From contig NZ_CP010681.1 in NCBI RefSeq assembly GCF_002407245.1, forward strand, positions 558,001 through 622,000: 64,000 nucleotides of DNA, written 5' to 3'. Positions 61,990 to 64,000 of this stretch are shown here, one piece after another. Source of the stretch: Phaeobacter piscinae. GTDB taxonomy: Bacteria; Pseudomonadota; Alphaproteobacteria; Rhodobacterales; Rhodobacteraceae. The notes beneath the pieces were generated by a model. That model was not told the origin of the DNA, did not search any database, and worked only from the letters and a program-made list of their open reading frames with translations. Made by a program: the position numbers and the translations under genes. Positions within the stretch are counted from its first letter, which is position 1; each line of letters opens with the position of its first letter.

Positions 61990-63630
61990 ATGACACGCGG
62001 CATTATGGCGACACTCGCCAAGCAGATTTCACCGCCCAATCTTTCCATCATGCAGGATGAGGGCTTTACCGTCTCCCGCGTGCGCACGGAGCTGCTGTCC
62101 GGCCTGACCGTGGCGCTGGCGCTGGTGCCCGAGGCGGTGGCCTTTGCCTTTGTCGCCGGGGTGCATCCGCTGGTGGGGCTCTATGCGGCCTTTATGGTGG
62201 GGTTGATCACGGCTGTGTTCGGCGGCCGACCGGGCATGATCTCCGGCGCGACGGGCGCCTTGGCGGTGGTGATGGTGGCGCTGGTCGCGCAGCACGGGGT
62301 TGAATACCTCTTTGCCACCGTGGTGCTGATGGGGATCCTGCAGATCATCGCCGGTGTAATGCATTGGGGCAAGTTCATCCGGCTGGTGCCGCATCCGGTG
62401 ATGCTGGGCTTTGTGAACGGTCTGGCGATTGTGATCTTCCTGGCGCAGCTGACGCAGTTCAAGGATCCGAGCAACACTGAGGCCTGGCTGGCGGGTCCGC
62501 AGCTGATGATGATGCTGGGGCTGGTGGGGCTGACCATGCTGATCATCTGGGGCACGCCCAAGATCACCGCAATCATCCCGGCACCGCTGGCGGGGATTGG
62601 CATTGTGGCGGCGCTGGTGATTGCTTTTGGGATCAATGTGCCGACCGTTGGCGACATGGCGTCCATCAAAGGTGGTTTCCCGTCTTTCCACAATCCGTTT
62701 GGCACGGGTGAGGGGCTTTATGGCACCGCCCTTGCGCCCTTCACGCTGGAGACGCTGTGGATCATCCTGCCCTATGCGGTCATTCTGGCGGCGATTGGTC
62801 TGATCGAAAGCCTGCTGACGCTGAACCTGGTGGGCGAGATCACCGGCAAGCGCGGCGGGGCAAGTCAAGAGTGCATTGCGCAGGGCGCGTCCAATGTGGT
62901 CACAGGCTTCTTTGGCGGCATGGGCGGCTGTGCGATGATCGGCCAGTCGATGATCAATGTGAAATCCGGTGGCCGGACGCGGATTGCGGGCATTGCCGCG
63001 GCGCTGTTCCTGCTGGCGTTCATCGTTGTGGCCTCACCGCTGATTGAACAGATCCCGCTGGCCGCACTGGTGGGCGTGATGTTCATGGTGGTGATCGGCA
63101 CCTTTGCCTGGAACAGCTTCAAAGTGATGACCAAAGTGCCCTTGATGGATGCCTTTGTCATCGTGCTGGTGACCGTGGTGACGGTGATGACCGACCTTGC
63201 GATTGCGGTGGTTGTCGGTGTGATCGTCTCGGCGCTGGCCTATGCCTGGAACAATGCGCGCCGCATCCACGCCTATACCCGCGAGTCCGAAAGCGACAAG
63301 GGCGCCAAGGTTTACGAGATCGAAGGGCCGCTGTTCTTTGGCTCCACCGATGGGTTCATTGAGCTGTTTGACGTGGCGAATGACCCGGATCACGTGATCG
63401 TGGATTTTGCCCGCAGCCGTGTGGTGGACCAATCCGCCTTGCAGGCGATCGAGACGCTGGCGGGTAAGTATGAGGCCGAGGGCAAGGCTGTGGTGCTGCG
63501 CCACCTGAGCCGCGACTGTCATCAGTTGTTGACCAGGGCGGGCCATCTGATGGTCGATAGCGATGACGACCCGGACTATCAGGTTGCGGTCGATTACTCG
63601 GTCAAGACCGGGATCCTAGGCGGCCACTGA
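61990..63630 (+). CDS. SulP family inorganic anion transporter
   Basis: A 546-residue transporter of the SLC26/SulP family (sulfate, bicarbonate or other anions). The N-terminal membrane domain starts near residue 35 with LLSGLTVALALVPEAVAFAF, the family signature region, and includes GMISGATGALAVVM and GGMGGCAMIGQS. About 410 residues of membrane segments are followed by a cytoplasmic STAS domain (GPLFFGSTDGFIELFDVA, VIVDFARSRVVDQSALQAIE). Substrate is not fixed by sequence. AGGTG stands before the ATG. A terminator follows. Confidence 0.92.
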   Translation: MTRGIMATLAKQISPPNLSIMQDEGFTVSRVRTELLSGLTVALALVPEAVAFAFVAGVHPLVGLYAAFMVGLITAVFGGRPGMISGATGALAVVMVALVAQHGVEYLFATVVLMGILQIIAGVMHWGKFIRLVPHPVMLGFVNGLAIVIFLAQLTQFKDPSNTEAWLAGPQLMMMLGLVGLTMLIIWGTPKITAIIPAPLAGIGIVAALVIAFGINVPTVGDMASIKGGFPSFHNPFGTGEGLYGTALAPFTLETLWIILPYAVILAAIGLIESLLTLNLVGEITGKRGGASQECIAQGASNVVTGFFGGMGGCAMIGQSMINVKSGGRTRIAGIAAALFLLAFIVVASPLIEQIPLAALVGVMFMVVIGTFAWNSFKVMTKVPLMDAFVIVLVTVVTVMTDLAIAVVVGVIVSALAYAWNNARRIHAYTRESESDKGAKVYEIEGPLFFGSTDGFIELFDVANDPDHVIVDFARSRVVDQSALQAIETLAGKYEAEGKAVVLRHLSRDCHQLLTRAGHLMVDSDDDPDYQVAVDYSVKTGILGGH

Positions 63631-63648
63631 CGCGCGCCGGATTGGCAA

Positions 63649-63692
63649 AAACAAAACCCGCGGCCCCAAGGGGGGCGCGGGTTTTGTCGTTT
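63649..63692. terminator. Strong terminator after the SulP gene
   Basis: ACAAAACCCGCG-GCCCC pairs with GGGGC-GCGGGTTTTGT around a short AAG loop, a stem of about 17 bp, then TCGTTTTC. It serves the SulP gene (plus) and, by symmetry, the acetyltransferase gene (minus) that converges on it. Confidence 0.8.
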
Positions 63693-63738
63693 TCGGGGGG
63701 TGTTCCGGCTGGGTGGCTGATCCGCGATCGGCCCCGGT

Positions 63739-64000
63739 TCAATCCGGGGCCAGAGCCTCCAGCATGTCGAGATCCCCGGCCAGCAGGGCCGGTTCTGCGC
63801 GGCTGATCAGATCGGCTGGCCAATCCCACCACTTCAAAGCCAGAAGCCGAGCAATCTGCGGCTTGGAAAACCGGTGCCTCACGGTGGCGGCGGGATTTCC
63901 GGTGGCGATGGCATAGGGCGGGATGGAGCCGCGCACCACCGCGCCTGCGCCAATGATCGCCCCATCGCCGATTTTTGCACCGGGCAGGATCATCGCGCCA
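63739..64000 (-). CDS. Hexapeptide-repeat acetyltransferase (CatB/Vat-like), C-terminal part
   Basis: The 3' end of a gene that continues beyond the window. The visible 87 codons encode hexapeptide-repeat turns (MILPGAKIGDGAIIGAGAVV), then YAIATGNPAATVRHRFSKPQI, the C-terminal signature of the xenobiotic/streptogramin acetyltransferase group. The reading frame stays open to the window edge and an internal ATG at 63993 is not the real start. Acceptor substrate cannot be named; close relatives act on chloramphenicol, streptogramins or sugars. Confidence 0.75.
   Translation of the reverse strand, partial: GAMILPGAKIGDGAIIGAGAVVRGSIPPYAIATGNPAATVRHRFSKPQIARLLALKWWDWPADLISRAEPALLAGDLDMLEALAPD

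Noticed and set aside
1..64000. Horizontally acquired island, prophage or insertion sequence
   Set aside because: No integrase, transposase, phage genes, tRNA target or clear composition shift was seen; all blocks are typical chromosomal genes of the group.

Overview
The window is a 64-kb chromosomal stretch of a GC-rich alphaproteobacterium. Gene content and order point to the Rhodobacteraceae, Roseobacter group (a Phaeobacter/Ruegeria/Leisingera-like genome is my best guess, from memory of these families and not from a search). The supporting evidence is: the cta cytochrome oxidase cluster followed by SURF1, threonine synthase and an M16 peptidase; a tad locus whose pilins carry a GAVTVDW processing region; the ruvCAB and tol-pal blocks running in series; a DUF1127 protein; and FnrL-, SqrR- and CtrA-type DNA sites. 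There are no rRNA or tRNA genes, insertion sequences, prophage genes or CRISPR arrays. This looks like core chromosome.

Layout. 1-4.8 kb: the 3' end of priA, a YeeE/YedE thiosulfate-type transporter behind a SqrR/BigR-like operator, an MFS protein, prmA, a small membrane protein and a DUF1127 protein. 5.1-7.5 kb: ruvC-ruvA-ruvB (Holliday junction processing). 7.8-17.4 kb: a 221-aa unknown, ybgC, tolQ-tolR-tolA-tolB-pal-cpoB (envelope constriction and outer-membrane integrity), then tilS and ftsH. 17.6-21.4 kb: a MOSC protein and a one-carbon folate block (fhs, chorismate mutase, folD). 21.6-25.2 kb, minus strand: a PaaI-type thioesterase, pdeM and an Lhr-like helicase (ligase-associated DNA repair).

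25.3-37.4 kb, minus strand: a complete-looking tad/flp type IVc pilus locus. In transcription order it runs flp1, flp2 (a 58-codon pilin that is easily missed), cpaB, cpaC, an OmpA-like lipoprotein, cpaE, cpaF, tadB, tadC, two TPR lipoproteins, the prepilin peptidase cpaA and an AAA+ ATPase. Stem-loops after flp1 and cpaB suggest stepped expression, with pilin highest. A lytic transglycosylase gene is divergent from the pilins.

39.4-46.8 kb, minus strand: the 3-oxoacid CoA-transferase pair scoA/scoB, topA, dprA and tldD. 47.0-56.0 kb, plus strand: ctaC-ctaB-small membrane protein-ctaG-ctaE-surf1, then thrC, an M16 peptidase, a GNAT acetyltransferase and a GlcD-type FAD oxidase. A perfect FNR-type box sits between tldD and ctaC. 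56.0-64.0 kb: an MFS transporter, a fasciclin protein, apt and mtnP (methylthioadenosine and adenine salvage), an unusual membrane-anchored pentapeptide-like protein with exact 144-bp tandem repeats, a SulP transporter, and a hexapeptide acetyltransferase cut by the window end.

The best second-look items are the hidden second Flp pilin, the repeat protein at 60.05-61.72 kb, an 18-bp palindrome shared by two distant intergenic regions (7590 and 61837), the SqrR-like operator in front of the YeeE transporter, the FNR box at tldD/ctaC, and a short interspersed repeat present three times. I did not find a clearly new multi-gene system.
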